DNA of 64,000 nucleotides from Chryseobacterium aurantiacum (GCF_003020585.1 NZ_PXUE01000003.1:372001-436000), one strand, 5' to 3'; counted from the first letter of the stretch, positions 9,049-17,690 are shown. Notes: a model not told the origin generated them from the sequence alone. Numbers and translations: made by a program.

Positions 9049-9228
9049 ATGAGAAAATTAACAAGAAAAGAAGCTTCCAAAATTAACGGAAGTGTTGGAG
9101 TAGGCCAATGTCTTTATAAAGATCCAGAAACAGGAAAAACAAGGCTCGGGTGTTTGCTAGGACCTATTCCTGATTGCTGTGGAGGATGGGTATATCCTAA
9201 TCCGGGACATGAATGCCAGCCATGCTAA
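9049..9228 (+). CDS. 59-residue Cys-rich bacteriocin-like peptide
   Basis: The ORF from ATG 9049 to TAA 9228 encodes 59 residues. The N-terminus MRKLTRKEASKINGSVGVG resembles the leader of small flavobacterial peptides usually labelled bacteriocin-like (K-L-x-R-x-x-x-K-x-I-x-G followed by small residues). The remaining ~40 residues hold six Cys (positions 21, 35, 44, 45, 56, 59) and many Gly and Pro: GCLLGPIPDCCGGWVYPNPG. A TAAATTTG promoter element lies 22 bp upstream and a strong terminator directly follows, so it is a monocistronic unit. No transporter, protease or modifying enzyme gene adjoins. Antimicrobial activity is not shown; the leader likeness is from memory. Confidence 0.75.
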   Translation: MRKLTRKEASKINGSVGVGQCLYKDPETGKTRLGCLLGPIPDCCGGWVYPNPGHECQPC

Positions 9229-9236
9229 ACAAAAAA

Positions 9237-9259
9237 ACAGCCTTACAAGGCTGTTTTTA
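9237..9259 (+). terminator. Terminator after the small peptide gene
   Basis: Stem ACAGCC/GGCTGT with a 6-nt loop and a T-tract, 8 bp beyond the peptide stop codon. Confidence 0.85.
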
Positions 9260-9283
9260 TATTTTTAAGATGTAAGTCATCCT

Positions 9284-9829
9284 TTATTCCCTAAAAATAG
9301 AATACATCGCAATATCGAAGTATTCACCGTCTTTTTTCATGTGCTGTTTCAAAAGTGCTTCTTTCTCCATTCCTATCTTTTCCATGATCTTTCCGGATGC
9401 CGGATTATGAAGAAAATGAGTTGCAAATATTTTATTGAAATTCAGTTCTTTAAATCCAAAATCTACAATAGCTCTTGCCGCCTCGGTTACATATCCTTTA
9501 TTCCAATAAGGTATTCCTATCCAATATCCCAGTTCAGCTTTATCATCATCTCTGTCATGCAGCCCAATGGCTCCAATAAGCTGTTTTTCCTTATTACGGA
9601 TCCCAAATGTATAACCGCTATTATTTTCAAAGCTATCCTTAGACATCTTTAACCATAGCTTGGCATCGTTTTCCGTATATGGATAAGGAATATTAGAAGT
9701 AAGATCCGAATAAATTCTATGCTGAAGAAACTCTACAATCAAGGGAATATCCGCCTCTTCCAGTTGGGAGAGAATAAGCCTTTCGGTTTCTATTATTGGA
9801 AACTCATTTAATTCTTTCATGTTATTCAA
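9284..9829 (-). CDS. GNAT-family N-acetyltransferase (RimJ/RimL type)
   Basis: 181 residues. The RimJ/RimL-like opening ETERLILSQLEEADIPLIVEF is followed by a GNAT core: GYTFGIRNKEKQLIGAIGL, then ELGYWIGIPYWNKGYVTEA, which carries the acetyl-CoA pyrophosphate loop (here W-x-K-G-Y), and a C-terminal NPASGKIMEKIGMEKEA helix. Substrate unknown: ribosomal protein N-termini, small molecules and peptides are all possible in this family. It begins 32 bp after coaX on the same strand and is probably co-transcribed. Met4 is an alternative start. Confidence 0.88.
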   Translation of the reverse strand: MNNMKELNEFPIIETERLILSQLEEADIPLIVEFLQHRIYSDLTSNIPYPYTENDAKLWLKMSKDSFENNSGYTFGIRNKEKQLIGAIGLHDRDDDKAELGYWIGIPYWNKGYVTEAARAIVDFGFKELNFNKIFATHFLHNPASGKIMEKIGMEKEALLKQHMKKDGEYFDIAMYSIFRE

Positions 9830-9861
9830 GGTTAAAGCTAAGGTCGGATCTTCATTTAAGT

Positions 9862-10620
9862 TTATAAATCTTTTCCCAGAAAATAAAGTCCTTTTAGGGT
9901 ATGTAATCTATCCATCACATGGATTTTGTCTGTTAAAGGCTTATAAACATGAGAAACGCCTCCTGTTGCAACCACAAAACAGTCATCATTCACTTCTTCA
10001 TTAATGCGGTCAACAAATCCCTCTACCATTCCCAAGAATCCATACACCATTCCACTCTGCATACAGGTTACAGTATCAAGTCCTAAAACCGATTTCGGCT
10101 TTTTAAGCTCAATGTCCGGAAGCTGAGCGGTCTGATTAATTAAAGAGTTTAGGGAAGTAACAATTCCGGGAGCGATAATTACTCCAAGGGTTTCTCCTGT
10201 TTCTGTTACACAGCTTGCGGTAAGAGCCGTTCCAAAGTCGATAACGATTTTTTTTCTGTCTGGATACAAATTGTGGGCAGCAACAAGATTGGCATAAATA
10301 TCCGTTCCCATCTGCTTGGATTTTGCCTGCACTCCAGATGGTGTAGCCCTGTCAACAATAACCGGATTAACGCCATGAATCTTTTTGATCCCTGAGCACA
10401 TCACTTTGGTAAGCTGAGGTACTACAGATCCTATGATCACTTTATTTATTTCCTTTGGGTCAATTTTATAAGTCTGATAAAGCATCAGCATTTGTACATA
10501 CAGCTCATCAGCTGTTCTGTAAGGTTTCGTATTGATCACCCAGGAAATATCACAATTATCACCATTAAAAAGGCCGAATCTGATATTGCTGTTCCCTACA
10601 TTTATTACAATTGAATTCAT
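9862..10620 (-). CDS. coaX: Type III pantothenate kinase, divergent
   Basis: 252 residues, normal length for CoaX, which phosphorylates pantothenate in the first step of coenzyme A synthesis in the cytoplasm. The ASKHA-fold motifs are recognisable: VGNSNIRFG near the N-terminus, GTD at 105-107, DFGTA at 128-132 and VATGGVS near the C-terminus. Odd points: the first motif has Asn7 (codon AAT) where the family has Asp, the Arg that normally follows the middle Asp is Ile108, and Asp after GTAxT is Ser136. Asp107 and Asp128 are kept. It could be an active genus-specific variant or a paralogue with weakened activity. Start ATG 10620 has a TAAATTTG promoter upstream. Confidence 0.85.
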   Translation of the reverse strand: MNSIVINVGNSNIRFGLFNGDNCDISWVINTKPYRTADELYVQMLMLYQTYKIDPKEINKVIIGSVVPQLTKVMCSGIKKIHGVNPVIVDRATPSGVQAKSKQMGTDIYANLVAAHNLYPDRKKIVIDFGTALTASCVTETGETLGVIIAPGIVTSLNSLINQTAQLPDIELKKPKSVLGLDTVTCMQSGMVYGFLGMVEGFVDRINEEVNDDCFVVATGGVSHVYKPLTDKIHVMDRLHTLKGLYFLGKDL

Positions 10621-10660
10621 TTATATTTTAACAGGCTATGATTTGAAAAAATTTGAGCTT

Positions 10661-10668
10661 CAAATTTA
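10661..10668 (-). promoter_or_regulatory. Candidate -7 element for coaX
   Basis: TAAATTTG on the minus strand, about 40 bp before the coaX start codon. Confidence 0.5.
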
Positions 10669-10677
10669 TAAAAAAAT

Positions 10678-10705
10678 AAAAGGAGTATTTGCAAATACTC
10701 CTTTT
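10678..10705 (-). terminator. Terminator after the M1 aminopeptidase gene
   Basis: Perfect palindrome of two 13-14-nt arms centred on TTTGCAAA, followed on the minus strand by TTTTATTTTTTT. It lies 18 bp beyond the stop of the aminopeptidase gene. Confidence 0.85.
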
Positions 10706-10723
10706 ATCTATATGTTTATCTTT

Positions 10724-12562
10724 TTATTTTACTTCTACAAAATTATCTGCCATATTTACATCTGCAATTCTTTGGCTGAAATCAATTCCCAATACAGACA
10801 ATTGAGATTTTGTATAAGGAACAGTGATGGTATATTCTTTCTGTGTCCAAGGCCAGTAAGGCATTGTTTTAAAATCACCATAAATATCTTTCTCTTTCCA
10901 TGTATGGGTCATGTTTAATGGAATTTGATAAGTAACAATCTTTTTATCTGTGGTCATTATGCTGAAATCAACCGGCATTGGCACCTGACCGTTGTTCACT
11001 AGAGTAATTGTGGTAGACTTTGCGTCATATTTCACATCTTTGATTCCGTAATCGATTGTTTTGGTTGTATTGATCCAGTAATTGTGGAACCACTTCAGAT
11101 CCATCCCGGAAACCTTCTGTGCTATATGAAGAAAATCTCTGTCTGAAGGATGCTTCATACTCCATTGATCATAATATTGCTTTAGGGTTTCTGCAAGGTT
11201 CTGCTCTCCCATAATGTATCCTAACTGTACCAGATACAATTCTCCTTTTACATAGGTAGAATAAGTATAAGACGTTCCGTTGTCATGATGGTCTCCCAAC
11301 CAAACTGCAGGTTCTTCAATTCCTTTTTTAATGAAGTTTCTGTAGGCTTCTATTGTTTTGGCGAAAGGATTTGGAAGTTCTTCCGGGAATAGCTGATGCA
11401 TTGTATACCCCTCTGCATAGCTTGTAAAGCCCTCATCCATCCATGGGCGTACAGATTCATTGGTTGCAAGCATCTGCTGATACCATGAGTGCGCTCCTTC
11501 GTGAGCCATAAGACCCATTAAATCTTTAATACTTTTAGCTTCTCCCAGAATCATAGTACACATCCCATACTCCATTCCACCATCACCTCCTTGAATAAAC
11601 GCATAGGTAGGATATACATATTTTCCGAAATGAGAATTCATGATCTGAAAATACTTTGTGATATAAGATGGTGCCTCGCTCCAAACTTTAGTCTTATCGT
11701 TTTTCTGATATACCAAATAGACTTTCGGTCCATCCGGAACGTTAAAGCTTTCTACAGAATAATCCCTGTCTGCACTCCAAGCAAAGTCAAGAATGTTCTT
11801 AGCTGTCCATTTCCAGGTTACTTTTTTATCTTTCTCTGCCTTTATTTTTGCATTGGCATCATATCCTTTTACGTCTGTTGGATTTTCAAGAATTCCTCCA
11901 GCTCCAACTACATAATCTTTATTGATTTTAATATTGACATCAAAATCCGAAAACGGTGCATGAAATTCTCTTCCCATGTAATCGAATGTTGCCCAGCCAT
12001 CATAATCATATTCAGCAATTTTTGGGTACCATTGCGTCATGGTCATATCCACCCCTTCTCTGTTATTTCTTCCACTTCTTCTGATTTGTTCCGGAATTAC
12101 TGCATCCCAGTCCATTGTAAAGGTTGTTGTAGAGTTGGGTTTGATAGGCTCTGCCAGATATACTTTCATAATGGTTTCCTGAACTTCAAACTTCAGATCC
12201 TTGCCATTTTGTTTGATCCAGTGAATATTTTGAGCTCCTTCCTGATCTTTCGGAATAGAAGATAATCTTGAGATACCGTCTTTTTGCAATCTTGAGTCCC
12301 CATTTTTCCCTTGGGAAGCCACTCTTTGATCCATCATGGAGTTGCGCTTAAAAGCATTCCAATATAAGTGGAAATAAACCACATTCAGCTCATCCGGAGA
12401 GTTATTGGTGTATTCTAAGGTTTGTTTTCCCTGATAGGTAAATTTTTCAGCGTTTACATCAATATCCATCTTGTACTTCGCAGCCTGCTGATAATAAGCT
12501 CCTTGCTGAGCATGAAATTGTGAAATGATAAACGCAAAAATGATTGCAGCCGATTTTCTCAT
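10724..12562 (-). CDS. Secreted M1-family zinc aminopeptidase
   Basis: 612 residues with a signal peptide (SAAIIFAFIISQFHA, cleavage before QQG), so periplasmic or exported. Domains: N-terminal beta domain (~30-230), thermolysin-like catalytic domain (~240-460), then an all-beta tail. The zinc site is complete: HEGAH at 354-358 and Glu377 after exactly 18 residues (HExxH-x18-E, with WMDEGFTSY). The exopeptidase motif reads GGMEYG where the classical family has GAMEN; the Glu is kept and Tyr at the last position is usual in related Bacteroidota enzymes. It probably trims N-terminal residues of imported or external peptides. Single gene with its own terminator. Confidence 0.92.
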   Translation of the reverse strand: MRKSAAIIFAFIISQFHAQQGAYYQQAAKYKMDIDVNAEKFTYQGKQTLEYTNNSPDELNVVYFHLYWNAFKRNSMMDQRVASQGKNGDSRLQKDGISRLSSIPKDQEGAQNIHWIKQNGKDLKFEVQETIMKVYLAEPIKPNSTTTFTMDWDAVIPEQIRRSGRNNREGVDMTMTQWYPKIAEYDYDGWATFDYMGREFHAPFSDFDVNIKINKDYVVGAGGILENPTDVKGYDANAKIKAEKDKKVTWKWTAKNILDFAWSADRDYSVESFNVPDGPKVYLVYQKNDKTKVWSEAPSYITKYFQIMNSHFGKYVYPTYAFIQGGDGGMEYGMCTMILGEAKSIKDLMGLMAHEGAHSWYQQMLATNESVRPWMDEGFTSYAEGYTMHQLFPEELPNPFAKTIEAYRNFIKKGIEEPAVWLGDHHDNGTSYTYSTYVKGELYLVQLGYIMGEQNLAETLKQYYDQWSMKHPSDRDFLHIAQKVSGMDLKWFHNYWINTTKTIDYGIKDVKYDAKSTTITLVNNGQVPMPVDFSIMTTDKKIVTYQIPLNMTHTWKEKDIYGDFKTMPYWPWTQKEYTITVPYTKSQLSVLGIDFSQRIADVNMADNFVEVK

Positions 12563-12600
12563 TTAAAATTTTATTTTTTCTAAAGGTAGGTATTTTAAAT

Positions 12601-12639
12601 AAAAACCTCAAACAGGAGTTATCCGGAGGTTTTTTTCTG
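12601..12639. terminator. Bidirectional terminator-like hairpin
   Basis: 9-bp arms AAAAACCTC/GAGGTTTTT at 12601-12609 and 12626-12634 with T-tracts in both directions. It sits between the aminopeptidase start and the next gene's own terminator; no gene is seen between the two hairpins. Confidence 0.6.
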
Positions 12640-12718
12640 TTGAATATGGATTTAGATACGTTTTAATTGAATTGGTTAAAAGAGATTGATGAAAATCAAC
12701 AGAGTGAATTTCTTCAAC

Positions 12719-12751
12719 ACAAAAAACCTCAGATGCAAAATACACCTGAGG
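12719..12751 (-). terminator. Terminator after the nucleosidase-like gene
   Basis: CCTCAG/CTGAGG stem (12727-12732, 12746-12751) followed on the minus strand by TTTTTT, 25 bp after the stop codon. Confidence 0.85.
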
Positions 12752-12776
12752 CTGATCTTGTAATTTAAAACTACAA

Positions 12777-14468
12777 TTATTTTTTAGCAGAAGCTTCTTT
12801 TTTTGCGCTTCTAAGGATCTTTTCAAGGATTCTTAATGTAATCAGATACGTTGGTTTTACTCCTGTAAGACCTAAACCTCCTGAAGACAATGTACTTCCC
12901 GTTTCCAGAGGATTATCCGAAGCATAGTAAGCATAGCAAACAAACAGATCCGGTGAAATATGGTGTCTGATCTTGGATGCTACCTGAATGGCTTTCTGAT
13001 AATGCGCTCCTTCCATTTCAAGACCAATGGCTTTCCATGAAGTGTTCATAAAGTAAGAAAGAATATCCTTATTCTGAAGAGATGTTCCTAAAACAGTGAT
13101 CATTGGCCCCTCAAAAGCTTTTAATTCATCATCATGGAAGTCATCAAGCTTTAATGCATTCTCAAAAGGATAGTTATCTGCAGTCCCTTCAAAAATATGG
13201 GAAGTTGGGATCATTATATCTCCTTTTGCACCGGTAAGAATTCCTGCTTTCCCCATAATGGAAACAGATTTCACATGCATCATATATATTTCTCCTTTCT
13301 GCTCAAAAGGCTTCAGCAATTCGTCCATTACCTCGAAAGCCTGCTCTCCGAATGCGTAATCGAATACCATCACTACATCATCTCCAGAGAACTTACAGTC
13401 GGCAAATGGAGTGTTCTTCAGATTTGTCTTGCTAAGATCTATGATCTGAACATCAATATTACTTCCGCTTTTATCAGCAATATGAATCATTCCCTCGTCC
13501 ATGGCATATTTTAATACCTTGTCACGAAGTTCTTTCTTATTTGAAATTTCCTCATAAAGCTTATAGTCTACCTCATTATTATGCTTCTTTTTAAGAGCTT
13601 CATTTGCATACAGCATATTTTTCACTGAGTGCATATTGGCAGAAATAATATGTAACGGACGCATGTGAAGATTATTTTCAAATAAAACCTCTTTTACCTT
13701 GTTCGCCCATTTCTCACCAAAATAGTGATGTCCTACTCTTTCCTTTAATATAGCACTGAAATGAATTTCTCTTTCTCTAGCTCCTTTTGCATCCTCAAGA
13801 CTTACCTTTCCAAGGTTATAGATAATTTTAAATAAACGATCAGGGTTATCATCATCTCCAAAAGTATTGTAAGCTCTTAATGTTTCATCAAAGGATCTTC
13901 CTATTAAAGAAGAAAGATGGATAAGTGCAACTTCTTTTTCTTTTCTGCTGAATTTCTTCTCCCCTTTCACTACCTCTTCAATAATTTTGAAGGCACGTAT
14001 AGGCTTCCAGTTTTCATCCTGAATGAAAGCCAGATTACGGATTTTATCCGCTTCTATAAATAGGAATGTAAGGTGGGTAAGAATATCATAAATTTCAGAA
14101 CGGCCCAAAAGAACCTCAATATTCATCTGGTGTTCATCTATCCTATAGCAGTTTCTTCTTCTTTTCTTTGGAACAATAGGTTCGAAACTTCCTTTATCAA
14201 ACCCCTCATCTGATGTAAGATGAATAAAAGCACACTCCTCAATCCCTTCAGGAAGCCTGTCTAAAACATACATCAACCCGTCCAGTTCCAATTTGTTTGG
14301 AATATTCATGGTACCATAAATTTCCGGATTGATCGTCTTCAACAAACTTCTGATACTTTCTCCTGAAACCCCTCCTGGCTTGAAAAATCCTCTATAAAAT
14401 AAATGTCTCATAGAGATGTATAACCTTTCAATAGCCTCTGTAGTTTCTCTTGCTCTAGAATTTGTCAT
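12777..14468 (-). CDS. Conserved protein with nucleoside-phosphorylase-like C-terminus
   Basis: About 563 residues from ATG 14468. The frame extends to 14507, but a TATATTTG -7 element at 14491-14484 would place the transcript start downstream of that, and ATG 14468 begins the natural sequence MTNSRARETTEAIERLYISM. The C-terminal ~200 residues resemble the purine-nucleoside-phosphorylase fold: GKAGILTGAKGDIMIPTSH, then AIGLEMEGAHYQKA, which matches the E-M-E-G/A ribose-binding signature of MTA/SAH nucleosidases. The N-terminal ~350 residues are helical and charged. I recall similar proteins annotated only as a DUF (perhaps DUF6909). Cytoplasmic, monocistronic. Catalytic activity is inference. 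Confidence 0.8.
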   Translation of the reverse strand: MTNSRARETTEAIERLYISMRHLFYRGFFKPGGVSGESIRSLLKTINPEIYGTMNIPNKLELDGLMYVLDRLPEGIEECAFIHLTSDEGFDKGSFEPIVPKKRRRNCYRIDEHQMNIEVLLGRSEIYDILTHLTFLFIEADKIRNLAFIQDENWKPIRAFKIIEEVVKGEKKFSRKEKEVALIHLSSLIGRSFDETLRAYNTFGDDDNPDRLFKIIYNLGKVSLEDAKGAREREIHFSAILKERVGHHYFGEKWANKVKEVLFENNLHMRPLHIISANMHSVKNMLYANEALKKKHNNEVDYKLYEEISNKKELRDKVLKYAMDEGMIHIADKSGSNIDVQIIDLSKTNLKNTPFADCKFSGDDVVMVFDYAFGEQAFEVMDELLKPFEQKGEIYMMHVKSVSIMGKAGILTGAKGDIMIPTSHIFEGTADNYPFENALKLDDFHDDELKAFEGPMITVLGTSLQNKDILSYFMNTSWKAIGLEMEGAHYQKAIQVASKIRHHISPDLFVCYAYYASDNPLETGSTLSSGGLGLTGVKPTYLITLRILEKILRSAKKEASAKK

Positions 14469-14483
14469 AAAATAAATTTCACA

Positions 14484-14491
14484 CAAATATA
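14484..14491 (-). promoter_or_regulatory. -7 element deciding the start of the nucleosidase-like gene
   Basis: TATATTTG on the minus strand, 15 bp before ATG 14468. It lies inside the longer open frame, which argues against the upstream start. Confidence 0.55.
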
Positions 14492-14689
14492 CAAAATCTC
14501 CGCTCAACTTATTTTAACTATCTTTTAATTAAGTTGTTTAAAACCCATAAATAGGCGGTATTGTTTTAAGATATGACGATCTTCTTCTTTATTTTAATAT
14601 GAAATGAATATTACGGTTTTAATCTTATATTTATACAAGCATAAATTTTAGGGCTGAGGTTAAAAGATAGATTCAATCCGGATAGCAAT

Positions 14690-15205
14690 ATGACAATATC
14701 AAAAGTATTTAATGATATGAAAGGCAGATTAAGTAAGATTTCTCTTTTTTGGAAACTATGGATCTGTCATATCTTACTTTATTTTTTTCTGTTGACTCTA
14801 TTTTTAATCATAAGAGACAACAAGGCTGATGATGGTATTTTTAGTAATGATATTCTTTTAAAGCTATTGAGGAGCCCTATTATAGGATTATTCGGGATAC
14901 TGGACGGAATCGGAGTATTCGTCATCATATCAATGGTAGTAATGTATCTGATTGATCTCTACATTCAAAAGTTCTACATAAGTTATATTCTCTCGTTGGC
15001 TTTAACTTATCCTGTTTTCATGCAGTTTTGCAATGAAGGGTATGGAGCAAATATTATAACTGTTATAGTTCTGTCAATAACAATTATAATTAATATGGTT
15101 ATTTTCAGAAAGCATATCATTAATATGTATAAAAGCTTGAGCACTCTATTTTATGCATGGTTCAATGCTATTTTCACTTTAATTTTTCGTAACAATAGCT
15201 CTTAA
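14690..15205 (+). CDS. Small multi-pass membrane protein, unknown function
   Basis: 171 residues. Four hydrophobic segments: about 25-46 (LWICHILLYFFLLTLFLII), 65-90 (IIGLFGILDGIGVFVIISMV), 98-115 and 122-145 (IITVIVLSITIIINMVIF). Charged loops separate them and the C-terminus is another moderately hydrophobic stretch. No motif identifies a function. ATG 14690 is preceded by an AT-rich region with no clear promoter. It stands alone, divergent from the nucleosidase-like gene and 139 bp before glnN. I do not recognise the family. Confidence 0.65.
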   Translation: MTISKVFNDMKGRLSKISLFWKLWICHILLYFFLLTLFLIIRDNKADDGIFSNDILLKLLRSPIIGLFGILDGIGVFVIISMVVMYLIDLYIQKFYISYILSLALTYPVFMQFCNEGYGANIITVIVLSITIIINMVIFRKHIINMYKSLSTLFYAWFNAIFTLIFRNNSS

Positions 15206-15266
15206 TTCCAATTAACCCCTCCCAAAAAAGTAAAACCATTGTTTAAATTTTAGTTAAAATTTGAAA

Positions 15267-15322
15267 TACCCCTAAAAAAAATAGGGGTAAAATATTTTCA
15301 ATTCATTTTTTTTGTAAATTTG
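15267..15322 (+). promoter_or_regulatory. glnN promoter region with perfect inverted repeat
   Basis: TACCCCTA (15267-15274), seven A, then TAGGGGTA (15282-15289) form a perfect inverted repeat. A -7 element TAAATTTG follows at 15315-15322, 22 bp before the glnN ATG. The repeat lies just upstream of the expected -33 zone, a fitting place for an activator or repressor site. Confidence 0.5.
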
Positions 15323-15344
15323 CCCTGTAAAAAATCACCCAAAT

Positions 15345-17540
15345 ATGTCAACCTTAAGATTCAAAGCATTAGAAACCCTACCATTTAAGGATTTCAGAAA
15401 AGATAACTCTGTTGAAATCCCTGCAAAATTATCGGAACTATTCTGTAAAAATGTTTTCTCGGAAGAGACGATGAGAGAATATTTAACAAAAGAAGCATTC
15501 GGTTCTATCATGGACGCCATTAAAAAAGGTACTAAGATCCAAAGACATATCGCAGACCAGGTAGCTGTGGCTATGAAAGACTGGGCAATGAGCAAAGGAG
15601 TTACTCACTACACTCACTGGTTTCAGCCTTTGACAGGAACTACTGCAGAAAAGCATGATTCTTTCTTTACTCCTATTGAAGGAGGCAGAGCCATTGAAAG
15701 ATTCAGCGGAAACATGCTGATCCAACAGGAGCCGGATGCATCTTCTTTCCCTAACGGAGGAATCAGAAATACATTCGAGGCAAGAGGTTATACAGCTTGG
15801 GATCCTACATCTCCTGCTTTCATTATGGGGACTACATTATGTATTCCATCCATCTTCATTTCTTATACTGGTGAAACTTTAGATTATAAGGCGCCTTTAT
15901 TAAGAGCTTTGAACGCTGTAGATGAAGCTGCAACGAATGTAATGCAGTATTTTGACAAAAACGTAACAAAAGTAACCCCTACTTTAGGTTGGGAACAAGA
16001 ATATTTCCTTGTTGATTCAGCTTTATACCAATCACGTCCGGATCTTGTTTTAACAGGTAAAACATTATTGGGACACTCTCCTGCAAAAGGACAGCAACTA
16101 GATGACCACTACTTCGGATCTATCCCTACAAGGGTAATGAACTTTATGAAGGAGCTGGAAATTGAATGTATGAAATTGGGTATTCCTGCAACCACAAGAC
16201 ACAACGAGGTAGCTCCAAACCAATTTGAGCTTGCCCCTATGTTTGAAGAAGTGAACGTTGCTGTAGACCACAACTCTTTATTGATGGACATCATGGCAAG
16301 AGTAGCTCACAAGCACCACTTCCATATCTTATTCCACGAAAAGCCATTCGCAGGAGTAAACGGAAGCGGAAAGCACAACAACTGGTCTTTAGCAACAGAT
16401 ACAGGTGAAAACCTTCTAAGCCCAGGAAAAAACCCTAAGAAAAACTTACAGTTCTTAACATTCTTCGTGAATACAATTAAAGCAGTTCATGAATATGCTG
16501 ACCTTTTAAGAGCAAGTATCGCTTCTGCAAGCAATGACCACAGACTAGGTGCCAACGAAGCTCCCCCTGCAATTATTTCGGTATTCATCGGAAGCCAGCT
16601 ATTCAGCGTTTTGGAAGAACTTGAAAAAGTAACCAACGGAAAATTGTCTCCGGAAGAAAAAACAGAATTAAAATTAAATGTAGTTGGAAAGATTCCTGAA
16701 ATCCTATTAGACAACACGGATAGAAACAGAACCTCTCCATTCGCATTTACAGGAAACAAATTTGAGATCAGAGCAGTAGGATCTTCTGCAAACTGTGCAG
16801 AGTCTATGACTGTAATGAATACCATTGCTGCAAAACAGTTAAATGATTTCAAGAAAGAAGTTGATGCTTTAGTTGAAACAGGTCTTAAGAAAGATGAAGC
16901 CATCTTTAATGTACTAAGAGAATACATTAAGCAATGTAAAAACATCATGTTTGAAGGTGACGGATATTCTGACGACTGGGCAAAAGAAGCCGAGAAAAGA
17001 GGATTGAACAACCTTAAAACAACTCCTGAAGCATTAAAGCAGGAAATGGACAAGAAATTCCTAGACCTATATGAAGAGATGGGAATTTTCAACCACAGAG
17101 AAGTTGAGGCAAGAAACGAAATTAAATTAGAGAAGTACTCTACTGTTATTGATATTGAAGCAAGAGTATTAAGTGATATCGCAAGAAACCACATCATTCC
17201 TTCAGCTTTAAATTATCAGAACAGATTAATTGAAAACGTAAAAGGTCTTAAGGAGATCTTCGGAGATAAAGAATTTAAACCATTGGCAAAAGAGCAAATG
17301 AGCTTAATTACAAGTATTTCTGAAAATGTTTCTAAAATTAAGCTTGGTGTTGAAGATCTTCTTAAAGCCAGAGAAGAAGCCAAAAGCATATCAGACAGCC
17401 AAAAACAGGCAGAAAGCTATTGTAACAACGTAAAACCATTATTCGATGGAATCAGAGATGCTTCTGATGCTCTTGAGATGATGGTAGATGATGAGCTTTG
17501 GCCGATGACAAAATACAGAGAAATGTTGTTTACAAAATAA
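15345..17540 (+). CDS. glnN: Glutamine synthetase type III
   Basis: 731 residues, the length of GSIII enzymes (about 700-730), which form hexameric double rings. It condenses ammonia with glutamate using ATP, the main ammonia assimilation step in Bacteroidota. Type III features: HYTHWFQPLTGTTAEKHDSF near residue 90, WDPTSPAFI, GWEQEYFLVD (metal-binding Glu residues), the RHNEVAPNQFELAP stretch, then GSGKHNNWSLATD as the ATP/metal region and GNKFEIRAVGSSANCAESM. The C-terminal ~150 residues are a helical extension specific to type III. ATG 15345 directly follows a good promoter. Single gene, closed by a terminator. Confidence 0.97.
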   Translation: MSTLRFKALETLPFKDFRKDNSVEIPAKLSELFCKNVFSEETMREYLTKEAFGSIMDAIKKGTKIQRHIADQVAVAMKDWAMSKGVTHYTHWFQPLTGTTAEKHDSFFTPIEGGRAIERFSGNMLIQQEPDASSFPNGGIRNTFEARGYTAWDPTSPAFIMGTTLCIPSIFISYTGETLDYKAPLLRALNAVDEAATNVMQYFDKNVTKVTPTLGWEQEYFLVDSALYQSRPDLVLTGKTLLGHSPAKGQQLDDHYFGSIPTRVMNFMKELEIECMKLGIPATTRHNEVAPNQFELAPMFEEVNVAVDHNSLLMDIMARVAHKHHFHILFHEKPFAGVNGSGKHNNWSLATDTGENLLSPGKNPKKNLQFLTFFVNTIKAVHEYADLLRASIASASNDHRLGANEAPPAIISVFIGSQLFSVLEELEKVTNGKLSPEEKTELKLNVVGKIPEILLDNTDRNRTSPFAFTGNKFEIRAVGSSANCAESMTVMNTIAAKQLNDFKKEVDALVETGLKKDEAIFNVLREYIKQCKNIMFEGDGYSDDWAKEAEKRGLNNLKTTPEALKQEMDKKFLDLYEEMGIFNHREVEARNEIKLEKYSTVIDIEARVLSDIARNHIIPSALNYQNRLIENVKGLKEIFGDKEFKPLAKEQMSLITSISENVSKIKLGVEDLLKAREEAKSISDSQKQAESYCNNVKPLFDGIRDASDALEMMVDDELWPMTKYREMLFTK

Positions 17541-17565
17541 CCTCTGTAAAGTTCCATATTAGTTT

Positions 17566-17595
17566 AAATTCCTCGGTTTTCCGGGGAATTTTTTT
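17566..17595 (+). terminator. glnN terminator
   Basis: Arms AAATTCCTCGG and CCGGGGAATTT with a TTTT loop and a following T run, 25 bp after the glnN stop. Confidence 0.88.
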
Positions 17596-17690
17596 GTTTT
17601 GTTAACAACCTGAAAAATTGGAGTTTTAAATCTTAAATGCCGATTTATAGAAGAAAATCGATATCGTTTGTTAAAGAATCTTAATAAAAA
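17596..17690. other. Short region between two terminators
   Basis: 95 bp with no ORF of note. It has CGATTT/AAATCG arms at 17641-17646 and 17655-17660 and the palindrome CGATATCG at 17659-17666. A second terminator follows, so a small RNA is possible but no promoter is clear. Confidence 0.25.

Noticed and set aside
11591..12265. 224-residue plus-strand ORF
   Set aside because: Antisense to the M1 aminopeptidase gene, rich in Ile/Phe/Cys as expected for a reverse frame of AT-rich coding DNA.
12608..12826. 72-residue minus-strand ORF
   Set aside because: Covers the terminator and the end of the nucleosidase-like gene; no likeness to known proteins.
16487..17197. 236-residue minus-strand ORF
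   Set aside because: Antisense shadow of glnN, Ser/Phe-rich, no family likeness.
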